Below are positions 32,947 to 41,022 of a DNA stretch of 64,000 nt, one piece after another (position 1 is the stretch's first letter; every line of letters starts with the position of its first letter). A program made the translations under genes and the position numbers. Under the pieces are notes generated by a model. It did no database searches. It worked only from the letters and a program-made list of their open reading frames with translations, and had not been told where the DNA came from. Location of the stretch: the NCBI RefSeq assembly GCF_900099965.1, contig NZ_FNDJ01000010.1:62001-126000 (forward strand), given 5' to 3'. The stretch is from Nonomuraea jiangxiensis (GTDB lineage: Bacteria; Actinomycetota; Actinomycetes; Streptosporangiales; Streptosporangiaceae).

Positions 32947-35349
32947 ATGGGGGTGCGGGTCAGGGTCGAAGGCGTCGTCCAGGGGGTGGGCTTCCGGCCG
33001 TTCGTGCACGGGCTCGCCACCGGGCTGGGGCTGGCGGGGCTGGTGGGCAACGACGCGCGCGGCGTCTTCGTGGAGCTGGAGGGCGGCCGGCGGGAGATCG
33101 AGGAGTTCCTGCACCGGCTGGAGCGCGACGCGCCGCCACTGGCCGCCATCGAGCGCGTGACCGTCACGTCGGGCGTACGGGCGGCGCGGCCGGAGGGCGG
33201 GTTCCTGATCGTCGAGAGCGATCCCTCGGGCCTGGCCCGCGCGCTGGTGTCGCCCGACATCGCCACCTGCGCCGACTGCCTGGCCGAGCTGGCCGATCCG
33301 GCCGACCGGCGCTACCGCTACCCCTTCGTGAACTGCGTCCACTGCGGGCCCAGGCTGACGATCGTGCGCGGGCTGCCGTACGACCGGCCGCTGACCACGA
33401 TGGCGGGCTTCGCGATGTGCGCCGACTGCCTGGCCGAATACCACGATCCGGCGGACCGGCGCTTCCACGCCCAGCCGATCTGCTGCCCGGCGTGCGGGCC
33501 CAGTCTCAGCCTGGTCGGGGCGCCGGGCGAGCCGCTGGCCGGCGCCGCCGCGGTGCTGCGGGCGGGCGGGGTGCTGGCGGTCAAGGGCGTCGGCGGCTAC
33601 CACCTGGCGGTACTGGCCGCCGACCAAAGTGCCGCCGCCACGCTGCGGCGGCGCAAGCGGCGGGCGGACAAGCCGTTCGCGGTCATGGTGGCCGACCTGG
33701 ACGCGGCCCGGCGGCTGTGCGAGGTGGACGCGGTGGCCGCCGAACTGCTGGCGGATCGGGCCCGGCCGATCGTGCTGCTGCCGCGGCGCGCGGACGCGGA
33801 GGTCGCCGACCCGGTCGCGCCGGGCAACCGGCAGCTCGGGGTGCTGCTGCCGTACACGCCGCTGCACCACCTGCTGCTGGCGGAGGTCGCCGCGCCGATC
33901 GTGCTGACCAGCGGAAACACCTCGGACGAGCCCATCGCGTACGACGACCACGACGCCTTGGAACGCCTCGGCGGCATCGCGGACGCGTTCCTCACCCACG
34001 ACCGCCCCATCCAGCAACACGCCGACGACTCGGTGGTACGCCCCTTCCGCGGGCAGGCGCTGCCGCTGCGGCGCTCGCGCGGCCACGCCCCGCGCCCGAT
34101 CATGCTGCCCGGCCGGGCGCCCCGGCAGATCCTCGGCTGCGGAGCCGCGCAGAAGAACACGTTCTGCCTGGTCAAGGGGCGGCGGGCGATCGTCTCCCCG
34201 CACTTCGGCGACCTGGCGGACTACGCCACCCTGCGTGCCTACACCGAGGGCATCGCCCGCTTCCAGGCCCTGTTCGGCGTGCGGCCCGAGGTCGTCGCGC
34301 ACGACCTGCACCCGGAATACCCCGCCACCCGGTACGCCATGGAGCTGCCGGACGTGGCGCTCGCCGGGGTGCAGCACCACCACGCGCACATCGCCTCCTG
34401 CCTGGCCGACAACGGCGAGTCCGGCCGGGTGATCGGGGTCGCGTTCGACGGGCTGGGCTACGGCCTCGACGGCACCCTGTGGGGCGGCGAATTCCTGCTG
34501 GCCGACCTGGCCTCGTTCGAGCGGGCCGGGCACCTGGCCCCGGTGCCGATGCCGGGTGGCGAGGCGGCGATCCGGCAGCCGTGGCGGATGGCCGCCGCGT
34601 ACCTGGACGGCGAGGACGAGTCACTGGCCGTGGCCCGCCGCAACGAACGCTGGTGGCCAAGCGTGACGGCCCTGGCCCGCGGCGCCGGCACGCCCCTCAC
34701 ACCGGGCGCCCGCACGACATCGGGCGCAGAGGGCGGCACGACGCCGGGCGCAGAGGGTGGCACGACGCCGGGCGCCGGGGGCGGCACGACATCGGGCGCC
34801 GAGGGCGGCACGACGGCGGGCGTCGGGGGCGGGGCGCCGCTGACGTCCAGTGCCGGTCGCCTGTTCGACGCTGTGGCGGCGCTGGTCGGCGTGCGGGACA
34901 CGGTCGCCTACGAGGGGCAGGCCGCGATCGAGCTGGAGCAGCTCGCCGACCCCGCCGAACGGGGCGGCTATCCGGCGGCCGTGTCGGGCGGCGCGCCCGG
35001 CCCGTTCGTGGTGTCCGGCGCGGACCTGGTGCGGGCCGCCGCTGCGGACCTGCGCGCGGGCGTCGCCCCGGCGGTCGTCTCGGCCCGCTTCCACAACGGT
35101 GTGAGCGATCTGGTCGTGGCCTGCTGCCGGCGGTTGCGCGAGGAGACCGGACTGACGGCGGTGGCGTTGTCCGGCGGCGTCTTCCAGAACATGCTGCTGG
35201 CACGGCGCACGGTCGAGCTGCTCGACGAGGCCGGGTTCCGCGTGCTCACGCACACCAGGGTCCCGCCCAACGACGGCGGCATCAGCCTCGGCCAGGCAGC
35301 CGTCGCCGCCGCCCGCGACCTTGACGGCGCTCAGACCCACCGATCGTGA
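32947..35349 (+). CDS. hypF: Carbamoyltransferase HypF, 800 aa
   Basis: Makes the thiocarbamate on HypE that becomes the CN ligands of the NiFe site. Domains in order: acylphosphatase (RVRVEGVVQGVGFRPFVHGL, residues ~3-90), two zinc fingers (CADCLAEL..CVHCGPR and CADCLAEY..CCPACGP, ~105-185), YrdC-like ATP-binding domain (~190-380), and Kae1-like carbamoyltransferase domain with 'VQHHHAHIASCLADNG' metal-site histidines and the terminal 'VALSGGVFQNMLLARRTVEL'. Start ATG 32947 aligns with the family N-terminus; no ribosome site is seen, and longer frames are not HypF-like. It is longer than usual because of a low-complexity insert at ~589-629. First gene of the hydrogenase locus, separated from hhyS by a convergent membrane-protein gene. 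Confidence 0.95.
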   Translation: MGVRVRVEGVVQGVGFRPFVHGLATGLGLAGLVGNDARGVFVELEGGRREIEEFLHRLERDAPPLAAIERVTVTSGVRAARPEGGFLIVESDPSGLARALVSPDIATCADCLAELADPADRRYRYPFVNCVHCGPRLTIVRGLPYDRPLTTMAGFAMCADCLAEYHDPADRRFHAQPICCPACGPSLSLVGAPGEPLAGAAAVLRAGGVLAVKGVGGYHLAVLAADQSAAATLRRRKRRADKPFAVMVADLDAARRLCEVDAVAAELLADRARPIVLLPRRADAEVADPVAPGNRQLGVLLPYTPLHHLLLAEVAAPIVLTSGNTSDEPIAYDDHDALERLGGIADAFLTHDRPIQQHADDSVVRPFRGQALPLRRSRGHAPRPIMLPGRAPRQILGCGAAQKNTFCLVKGRRAIVSPHFGDLADYATLRAYTEGIARFQALFGVRPEVVAHDLHPEYPATRYAMELPDVALAGVQHHHAHIASCLADNGESGRVIGVAFDGLGYGLDGTLWGGEFLLADLASFERAGHLAPVPMPGGEAAIRQPWRMAAAYLDGEDESLAVARRNERWWPSVTALARGAGTPLTPGARTTSGAEGGTTPGAEGGTTPGAGGGTTSGAEGGTTAGVGGGAPLTSSAGRLFDAVAALVGVRDTVAYEGQAAIELEQLADPAERGGYPAAVSGGAPGPFVVSGADLVRAAAADLRAGVAPAVVSARFHNGVSDLVVACCRRLREETGLTAVALSGGVFQNMLLARRTVELLDEAGFRVLTHTRVPPNDGGISLGQAAVAAARDLDGAQTHRS
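34712..34831 (+). repeat. Five 24-bp tandem repeats inside hypF
   Basis: Units begin at 34712, 34736, 34760, 34784 and 34808, each starting GCACGAC and encoding an 8-residue Gly/Thr-rich unit (GTTSGAEG, GTTPGAEG, GTTPGAGG and variants). The reading frame is kept because 24 is divisible by three. They lie in the Kae1-like domain, between conserved blocks. Confidence 0.9.
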
Positions 35350-35374
35350 GGCGGCCACGATGAGACCGAACGGC

Positions 35375-35495
35375 GGTGAGCCCGGCCGATCGTGACGCGG
35401 GTCAGGGTCAGGCCGGCCGGTCCTGATACGGCCATGGTCAGGCGGGTCGGTCCTGGTGCGGCCATGGTCAGGTCGGTCGGTCCTGGTGCGGCCAG
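35375..35495. repeat. 30-bp tandem repeats between hypF and the membrane gene
   Basis: Three good copies (35406-35435, 35436-35465, 35466-35495) of GGTCAGGyCGGyCGGTCCTG plus YGGCCAT-type ends, preceded by a diverged copy from 35375. They fill the gap between two convergent stops, and the last copy overlaps the final codons of the minus-strand gene. Confidence 0.8.
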
Positions 35496-35977
35496 GGTGA
35501 GGCGCCGACCACGATCCCGTACAGGACGTGGTCGGCGAGCAGCGCCAGGCGTTCGGGCGTGGTGTGGTGGCGGCGCGGCAGGCCGAGCGTCGGCGCGACG
35601 ACCGCCTCGAAGAAGGCCCAGAAAGCCACCCCGTAGGCGGGCCCGGCCCAGGCCCGGCCGCGCACCGCCCCCGGCAGCAGCCCGAACACCGCCCCGCCGA
35701 CCGCCCCGACCCCCCAGTGGACCAGCTCGACCACCGCCGGGCGGCGCTCGGTGGGCAGCTCGCGGAGGACGCTGGGAGCGGTACGTTCGATCAGCGCCTC
35801 GGGCGGCACCTTCTTCACCACCCCGAGCGCCGTGGTGAACTGCCGTAGACCGGACATCGCCATGGAGCCGATCGCACCCCGCGCGGTGGCCCGCGGCAGG
35901 GACCGTCGAGGCCGAGCGGGTCGGCGTTCCCGCAGGTCAGCCTGTGAGGTGGAGCGAGGTGGCATGGTCTGCGTCAT
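35468..35977 (-). CDS. Uncharacterised membrane-associated protein in hydrogenase locus, 169 aa
   Basis: A basic N-terminal ~40 residues, then two or three hydrophobic segments ('VVELVHWGVGAVGGAVFGLL', 'GPAYGVAFWAFFEAVVAPTLGL', 'LADHVLYGIVVGAS') with conserved-looking His/Glu/Pro positions. It resembles DUF1440-type small integral membrane proteins, but this is a loose match. Start ATG 35977 follows GAAGG by nine bases; a TTG start nine bases earlier is less likely. It is divergent from hhyS (109 bp) and convergent with hypF. Position suggests, without proof, a membrane contact or electron-exit role for the soluble hydrogenase, which has no cytochrome b gene here. Confidence 0.65.
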   Translation of the reverse strand: MTQTMPPRSTSQADLRERRPARPRRSLPRATARGAIGSMAMSGLRQFTTALGVVKKVPPEALIERTAPSVLRELPTERRPAVVELVHWGVGAVGGAVFGLLPGAVRGRAWAGPAYGVAFWAFFEAVVAPTLGLPRRHHTTPERLALLADHVLYGIVVGASPWPHQDRPT

Positions 35978-36086
35978 GGTTTGCAACCTTCGTCAGCGCG
36001 GTATGTCCGCTACGTAGAGATGAGCATCGACTACCGAAAGGAGTCGTTCGCAAACCTCTACACGGGCCAAGAAGGGGGCTTGGGCC

Positions 36087-37130
36087 ATGACAACCACGCA
36101 AACGCCGACTGCCCTGGACGAAATCCACATCCTGTGGACTTCGGAGGGCATGAGCTGCGACGGCGACACCGTCTCCGTCACCGCGGCCACACTGCCGAGC
36201 CTTGAGGACGTCCTGCTCGGGCTCGTGCCCGGACTGCCCAAGGTGCACCTGCACAACAAGGTCCTGGCCACCGAGGTGGGCGACGCCTTCATGGCCGCCT
36301 TCCACCAGGCCGACCGGGACGAGCTCGGGCCGTACATCTTCGTGGTCGAGGGCTCGATCCCGAACGAGCGCATCAACGGCGAGGGCTACTGGACCTCCAT
36401 GGGCAACGACCCGATCACCGGCGAGCCCATCACCGTCAACCGGTGGATCGACCGCCTCGCGCCCAAGGCGTGGGCCGTGGTCGCGATCGGCACCTGCGCG
36501 ACCTACGGCGGCATCCACGCCATGGCCGGCAACCCGACGGGCTGCATGGGGCTGGCCGACTACCTGGGCAAGGACTTCCGCTCGGCCGGCGGCCTGCCCA
36601 TCGTCAACGTGCCCGGCTGCCCGGTGCAGCCGGACAACTTCATGGAGACGCTGACCTGGCTGCTCTACCAGGCGGCGGGCCTGGCCCCGACCATCCCGCT
36701 GGACGAGATGCTGCGGCCGACCTGGCTGTTCGGCAAGACCGTGCACGAGGGCTGCGACCGGGCCGGCTACTACGAGCAGGGCGACTTCGCCCACGACTAC
36801 AACTCTCCCAAGTGCCTCGTACGGGTGGGCTGCTGGGGGCCGGTGGTCAACTGCAACGTCACCAAGCGCGGCTGGATGGACGGCGTCGGTGGCTGCCCCA
36901 ACGTGGGCGGCATCTGCATCGCCTGTACGATGCCCGGCTTCCCCGACAAGTTCATGCCGTTCATGGACGAACCCCCCGGCGCGTCGGTGTCGATCGCGCT
37001 CAGCGGCGCGTACGGCTCGCTGATCCGGCGGCTTCGCGCGATCACCAACAACGCGGCCAACAAGGAGCCGAAGTGGCGCCACAACCGCCGCAGACTGACG
37101 AGCGGGTACGACCCGCGCTGGGGAAACTAG
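36087..37130 (+). CDS. hhyS: [NiFe]-hydrogenase small subunit, group 1h/actinobacterial type, 347 aa
   Basis: Electron-transfer subunit carrying three FeS clusters. Cluster ligands: CDGD at 24-27, IGTCATYGG, VPGCPVQPDNF (proximal); HEGC with CLVRVGCWGPVVNC (distal); GGCPNVGGICIACTMPGF (medial). The usual proximal CxxC is CxxD (Cys24, Asp27), the 3Cys-1Asp cluster reported for the actinobacterial-type group 1h enzymes and linked to oxygen insensitivity. No Tat signal is present, so the enzyme is cytoplasmic or membrane-associated from inside. The C-terminal ~40 residues are basic and helical. Start ATG 36087 follows AAGGGGG. The large subunit follows 13 bases later. Group 1h enzymes oxidise atmospheric H2 during starvation or sporulation. 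Confidence 0.96.
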   Translation: MTTTQTPTALDEIHILWTSEGMSCDGDTVSVTAATLPSLEDVLLGLVPGLPKVHLHNKVLATEVGDAFMAAFHQADRDELGPYIFVVEGSIPNERINGEGYWTSMGNDPITGEPITVNRWIDRLAPKAWAVVAIGTCATYGGIHAMAGNPTGCMGLADYLGKDFRSAGGLPIVNVPGCPVQPDNFMETLTWLLYQAAGLAPTIPLDEMLRPTWLFGKTVHEGCDRAGYYEQGDFAHDYNSPKCLVRVGCWGPVVNCNVTKRGWMDGVGGCPNVGGICIACTMPGFPDKFMPFMDEPPGASVSIALSGAYGSLIRRLRAITNNAANKEPKWRHNRRRLTSGYDPRWGN

Positions 37131-37143
37131 GGAGAGCGGCAAG

Positions 37144-38949
37144 GTGGCAACGCGTACCACGGGACGGCGCGAGAAGGCGGGCACCACTCGCGAGCTGGTG
37201 GAGATGTCCTGGGACCCGATCACCAGGATCATCGGCAACCTCGGCATCTACACCAAGATCGACTTCAAGAATCGCGAGGTGGTCGAGTGCAGGAGCACCT
37301 CGTCGCTGTTCCGCGGCTACAGCGTGTTCATGAAGGGCAAGGACCCGCGTGACGCGCACTTCATCACCAGCCGCATCTGCGGCATCTGCGGCGACAACCA
37401 CGCGACCTGCTCGATCTACGCCCAGAACATGGCCTACGGCGTCAAACCGCCGCCGCTGGCCGAGTGGATCATCAATCTCGGCGAGGCCGCCGAGTACATG
37501 TTCGACCACACCCTCTTCCAGGACAACCTGGTCTTCGTCGACTACTGCGAGCAGATGGTCAAGGAGACCAACCCGAGCCTGCTGCGCCGGGCGGAGACGG
37601 CCGAGGCTCCCAGCGCCGCGATCCACGGCTACCGCACGATCGCCGACATCATGCGCGCGTTCAACCCGTTCAGCGGGGAGGTGTACCGCGAGGCGCTCCA
37701 GGTCAGCAGGGTCACCAGGGAGATGTGCTGCCTGATGGAGGGCAGGCACGTACACCCCTCGACGCTCTACCCGGGCGGTGTGGGCACCGTCGCGACGCCC
37801 CAGGTGTTCACCGACTACCTGGCGCGCCTGCTGAAGGTGCTCGACTTCGTCAAGAAGGCCGTCCCGATGAACGACGACCTCTTCGACTTCTTCTACGAGG
37901 CGCTGCCCGGCTACGAGGAGGTCGGCCGGCGGCGGGTGATGCTCGGCTGCTGGGGCGCCTTCCAGGACCCGGCGGTCGTCGACTACGACTACCGGAACAT
38001 GAACGAGTGGGGCCGGAACATGTTCGTCACGCCCGGCATCGTGCTGGACGGCGAACTGCTGACGACGAAGCTGGTGGACATCAACCTCGGCATCAGGATC
38101 CTGCTGGGCAGCTCCTACTACGACGACTGGCAGTCCGAGGAGACCTTCGTCACCCACGACCCGCTCGGCAACCCGGTCGACCAGCGCCACCCATGGAACC
38201 AGACGACGCTGCCCAAGCCGCAGAAGCGCGACCTCGAACACGGCAACTACAGCTGGGTCATGAGCCCCCGCTGGTACGACTCCCGCTCCGGCGACCACCT
38301 GGCCCTCGACACCGGCGGCGGCCCGCTGGCCCGGCTGTGGTCCACGGCGCTGGCCCGCCTGGTCGACACCGGCACGGTGCGGGCCACCGGCGACGGCGTG
38401 GAGATCAACCTGCCCAAGAGCGCGGCCTTCCCGGAGATGCAGCTGAAGTGGAACGTGCCGCGCTGGTCCAACACCATCGAGCGCAACCGCGCCCGCGCCT
38501 ACTTCGTCGCGTACGCGGCCGCGATGGCGGTCCACTTCGTCGAGCAGGCGATGGGCGAGGTCAGGGCCGGGCGCACGCAGGTGTTCAGCGACTTCGAGGT
38601 GCCCGAGGAGGGGATCGGCTGCGGCTTCCACGAGGCGGTACGCGGGGTGCTGTCGCACCACATGGTGATCAGGGACGGCAAGATCGCCAACTACCACCCG
38701 TACCCGCCGACCCCGTGGAACGCCAGCCCGCGCGACGTGCACGGGGTGCCGGGGCCGTACGAGGACGCGGTGCAGGGGCTGCCGATCTTCGAGGAGAACG
38801 GCCCCGACTCGTTCAAGGGCATCGACATCATGCGTACCGTGCGCAGCTTCGACCCGTGTCTGCCCTGCGGCGTCCACATGTACCTGGGCGACGGCAAGGA
38901 GCTCAAGCAGGTGCACTCGCCGACGTTCGGCGCGGGCGTCTCCGGCTGA
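37144..38949 (+). CDS. hhyL: [NiFe]-hydrogenase large subunit, group 1h/actinobacterial type, 601 aa
   Basis: Catalytic subunit binding Ni-Fe(CN)2CO. L1 motif RICGICGDNH holds Cys79 and Cys82; L2 motif DPCLPCGVH holds Cys572 and Cys575. The 23 residues after His578 (MYLGDG to the end) form the C-terminal peptide removed by the maturation protease after nickel insertion. Conserved 'GRHVHPSTLYPGGVG' and 'HSPTFGAG' tail are typical of group 1h. GTG start at 37144 follows GGAGAG. Directly downstream of hhyS, and followed 12 bases later by the accessory genes, so one long operon is likely from hhyS to hypE. Confidence 0.96.
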   Translation: MATRTTGRREKAGTTRELVEMSWDPITRIIGNLGIYTKIDFKNREVVECRSTSSLFRGYSVFMKGKDPRDAHFITSRICGICGDNHATCSIYAQNMAYGVKPPPLAEWIINLGEAAEYMFDHTLFQDNLVFVDYCEQMVKETNPSLLRRAETAEAPSAAIHGYRTIADIMRAFNPFSGEVYREALQVSRVTREMCCLMEGRHVHPSTLYPGGVGTVATPQVFTDYLARLLKVLDFVKKAVPMNDDLFDFFYEALPGYEEVGRRRVMLGCWGAFQDPAVVDYDYRNMNEWGRNMFVTPGIVLDGELLTTKLVDINLGIRILLGSSYYDDWQSEETFVTHDPLGNPVDQRHPWNQTTLPKPQKRDLEHGNYSWVMSPRWYDSRSGDHLALDTGGGPLARLWSTALARLVDTGTVRATGDGVEINLPKSAAFPEMQLKWNVPRWSNTIERNRARAYFVAYAAAMAVHFVEQAMGEVRAGRTQVFSDFEVPEEGIGCGFHEAVRGVLSHHMVIRDGKIANYHPYPPTPWNASPRDVHGVPGPYEDAVQGLPIFEENGPDSFKGIDIMRTVRSFDPCLPCGVHMYLGDGKELKQVHSPTFGAGVSG

Positions 38950-38961
38950 GGGGACGATCGC

Positions 38962-39492
38962 ATGAACGAGCGCATCGGCAGGATCGAGTCCATGCTCGAA
39001 CAGGCCGGCCCGGCCGCGGCCGAGCTCGTCAAGGAGCTGCTCGACCTGTACGGCGAGGGCCTGGCGCGGGTGATGGCGGCCGTGGGGGAGGAGCAGGCGC
39101 TCCGGCTGGCGACCGACGAGCTGGTCTCGTCCCTGCTCCTGCTGCACGACCTGCACCCGCTGGACACCCGCGCCCGGGTGGAGTCGGCACTGGCCGGGAC
39201 CTCCGCCGAGGTGCTCGTCGTCGAGGAGGACTGGGTACGCCTGCGGCTCCGCCCGACCGGCTGCCACTCCGCCCCGGCCGAGCCGGCCCTGCGCGAGGCG
39301 GTAAGGAACGCGGCCCCGGAGATCGAGCACGTCGAGATCGAGGTCGAGGCGGCGGCGTCCACCCTGATCCCGATCGAGAGCCTGACCGTCCGCCGCGGCC
39401 CGGCCGTACGCTCTGACGTGACCGAGCGGTCCGACGCGGTAGTGCGTTCCGACGCCACCGTGCGGCCTGGGCCGCGGGCGTCGGCGCCGTGA
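38962..39492 (+). CDS. NifU-like protein of the hydrogenase operon, 176 aa
   Basis: Residues ~1-65 are a helical domain ('IESMLEQAGPAAAELVKELL') and ~80-135 match the NifU C-terminal fold ('ALAGTSAEVLVVEEDWVRLR', 'PALREAVRNAAPEIEHVEIE'). The CxxC that binds an FeS cluster in true Nfu proteins is reduced to a single Cys in GCHSAP, so FeS delivery by the standard mechanism is doubtful. NifU-domain proteins recur at this place in group 1h operons. The tail has 'SDVTERSDAVVRSDATVRPG', a low-complexity Arg-Ser-Asp repeat. Start ATG follows GAGGGGAC. Possibly a scaffold or a chaperone for the FeS subunit. Confidence 0.8.
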   Translation: MNERIGRIESMLEQAGPAAAELVKELLDLYGEGLARVMAAVGEEQALRLATDELVSSLLLLHDLHPLDTRARVESALAGTSAEVLVVEEDWVRLRLRPTGCHSAPAEPALREAVRNAAPEIEHVEIEVEAAASTLIPIESLTVRRGPAVRSDVTERSDAVVRSDATVRPGPRASAP

Positions 39493-40151
39493 GCGGCGGC
39501 CGGTTGCGCCTGCTGGCCACCCAGGCACGCCAGCGGGAGCAGGCCGAGGCGCGCGAGCGGGAGGAGGCCCGCCGCCCGCGATGCGAGCTGTGCGGCGAAC
39601 CGCTGCCCACCGACCACCGCCACCTGCTGGAGCTGCCCGCCCGCGAGCCGCGCTGCGCCTGCCGGGCGTGTCAGCTGCTGTTCGACCACGCCGCCACCGG
39701 CGCGGGCCACTACCGCCTGCTGCCGGACCGGCGCCTGCGGCTGAGCGGGCTCACCGTGGACGACCAGACCTGGGCCCGGCTGCGCACCCCGGTACGCATG
39801 GTGTTCCTGGTGCAGGAGGAGGCCGCCGGGCAGATCGTCCAGTTCTACCCGAGCCCGGCCGGGCCGGTGCGGGCCACCGTGGACCGGTCCGCCTGGGAGC
39901 TGCTGCGGAGCGCCCACCCGGACCTCGCGGGGCTGCTCCCGGACGTGGAGGCCCTGCTGCTCGACCGCGACCGGGGCGCCTGGATCGTCCCCGTGGACGA
40001 CTGTTACGCGCTCGCCGGCACGATCCGGGCCCACTGGCGGGGGATGACGGGCGGCCCCGGCGTCCGCGAGCACATCAGCCGATTCTTCACCGACCTCGAC
40101 GCCCGGTGCGTCACCGTACCGGCCGCCGGCAACGACAGGAGCCCAGCGTGA
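39489..40151 (+). CDS. DUF5947 family hydrogenase-associated protein, 220 aa
   Basis: GTG start overlaps the NifU-like stop as GTGA. Residues 30-65 hold a metal-binding-like set: CELCGEPLPTDHRHL then CACRACQLLF, four to five Cys plus His. A beta-rich body follows: 'VRMVFLVQEEAAGQIVQFYP', 'LLPDVEALLLDRDRGAWIVP' and 'HWRGMTGGPGVREHISRFF'. DUF5947 proteins are almost confined to group 1h hydrogenase operons. The Cys cluster suggests zinc or a rubredoxin-like iron site. Role in maturation or as an electron partner is unknown. Confidence 0.82.
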   Translation: MSGGRLRLLATQARQREQAEAREREEARRPRCELCGEPLPTDHRHLLELPAREPRCACRACQLLFDHAATGAGHYRLLPDRRLRLSGLTVDDQTWARLRTPVRMVFLVQEEAAGQIVQFYPSPAGPVRATVDRSAWELLRSAHPDLAGLLPDVEALLLDRDRGAWIVPVDDCYALAGTIRAHWRGMTGGPGVREHISRFFTDLDARCVTVPAAGNDRSPA

Positions 40152-40366
40152 ACAGGAAACAGCCGATCAGGACGGGCCACCGCGACGTCCGCCCCGACGC
40201 GCCCGCCCACGTCAAAGGCGTCAAGGAGGGCAACGCCCTGGGCAACTACGACAAGCAGTCCGGGCACCTGCCGGACGGCCGCTCCACGGCCGAGCGCTCG
40301 ACCGGTATCAACCCCCGCAAGCACGACCCGATCGAACCCGACATGCCCAACCTGTCACCCGCCTGA
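40148..40366 (+). CDS. Small basic protein of the hydrogenase operon, 72 aa
   Basis: GTG start overlaps the DUF5947 stop as GTGA and follows AGGAG by six bases, so translation is well supported. The product is polar and probably disordered: 'RTGHRDVRPDAPAHVKGVKE', 'GNALGNYDKQSGHLPDGRST', 'ERSTGINPRKHDPIEPDMPN'. No Cys and no hydrophobic core. The peptide looks constrained in composition (GNxxGNYxKQxGH pattern) rather than random. It is embedded between two conserved accessory genes. I know of similar short 'GN..Y.KQ.GH' proteins in such operons, but no function. Confidence 0.8.
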   Translation: MNRKQPIRTGHRDVRPDAPAHVKGVKEGNALGNYDKQSGHLPDGRSTAERSTGINPRKHDPIEPDMPNLSPA

Positions 40367-40371
40367 TCGCG

Positions 40372-41016
40372 ATGTCACCGACCTCACCCGAGCTGAAGAT
40401 CGAGGTCCGCGATGCGGTGGCGGCCGAACCCGCCGCCGCACCGGCCCTCAGCTTCCCGCTGCGCATCGACGCCACCCCGGGGGTGCGGATCCGCGCGCTC
40501 ACGCTGTCCACGCAGCTCCGCATCGACGCGCCCGCCCGCGCCTACGACGAGCACTCCCAGCGGCGGCTCAAGGAGCTGTTCGGCGAGCCGGAGAGCTGGG
40601 GACGCAACCTGTCCAGCCTGCTGTGGACGCAGACGGTGACCCACGTGCCCGCCTTCACCGGCAGCACCGTGGCGCCGATCACCGTCCCCTGCACCTATGA
40701 CTTCGACGTGGCCGCGGCCAAATACCTGCACAACCTGCCCGACGGCGAGGTGCCGCTGCGCTTCCTGTTCACCGGCACCGTCTTCTATCTGGACGGGGAC
40801 CGGCTGCAGGCGGCGCACCTGCCGTGGGACACCGAGGCGGACTTCCGCATGCCGGTGACCGTGTGGCAGGACCTGATGGAGCGCCACTTCCCGCGCACCG
40901 CCTGGATCCGCCTGGAGCGCGACACGTTCGACCGCCTGTACGCGCACCGGGTCCGGCACACCCTGCTCGGCTGGGACGACGCGGTGCGGTCGCTGCTGGA
41001 GACGAGCGGAGGCTGA
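40372..41016 (+). CDS. DUF6084 family hydrogenase-associated protein, 214 aa
   Basis: Starts five bases after the small gene. An Ala-rich N-terminus, then beta strands 'RIRALTLSTQLRIDAPARAY', 'LFGEPESWGRNLSSLLWTQT', 'ITVPCTYDFDVAAAKYLHNL', 'VPLRFLFTGTVFYLDGDRLQ'. These are features of DUF6084, which occurs beside group 1h hydrogenases. The region 60-170 resembles the immunoglobulin-like fold of 'SecB-like' binders by strand pattern only. No cofactor motif. Probably structural or chaperone-like; unknown otherwise. Confidence 0.8.
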   Translation: MSPTSPELKIEVRDAVAAEPAAAPALSFPLRIDATPGVRIRALTLSTQLRIDAPARAYDEHSQRRLKELFGEPESWGRNLSSLLWTQTVTHVPAFTGSTVAPITVPCTYDFDVAAAKYLHNLPDGEVPLRFLFTGTVFYLDGDRLQAAHLPWDTEADFRMPVTVWQDLMERHFPRTAWIRLERDTFDRLYAHRVRHTLLGWDDAVRSLLETSGG

Positions 41017-41022
41017 CGACCC

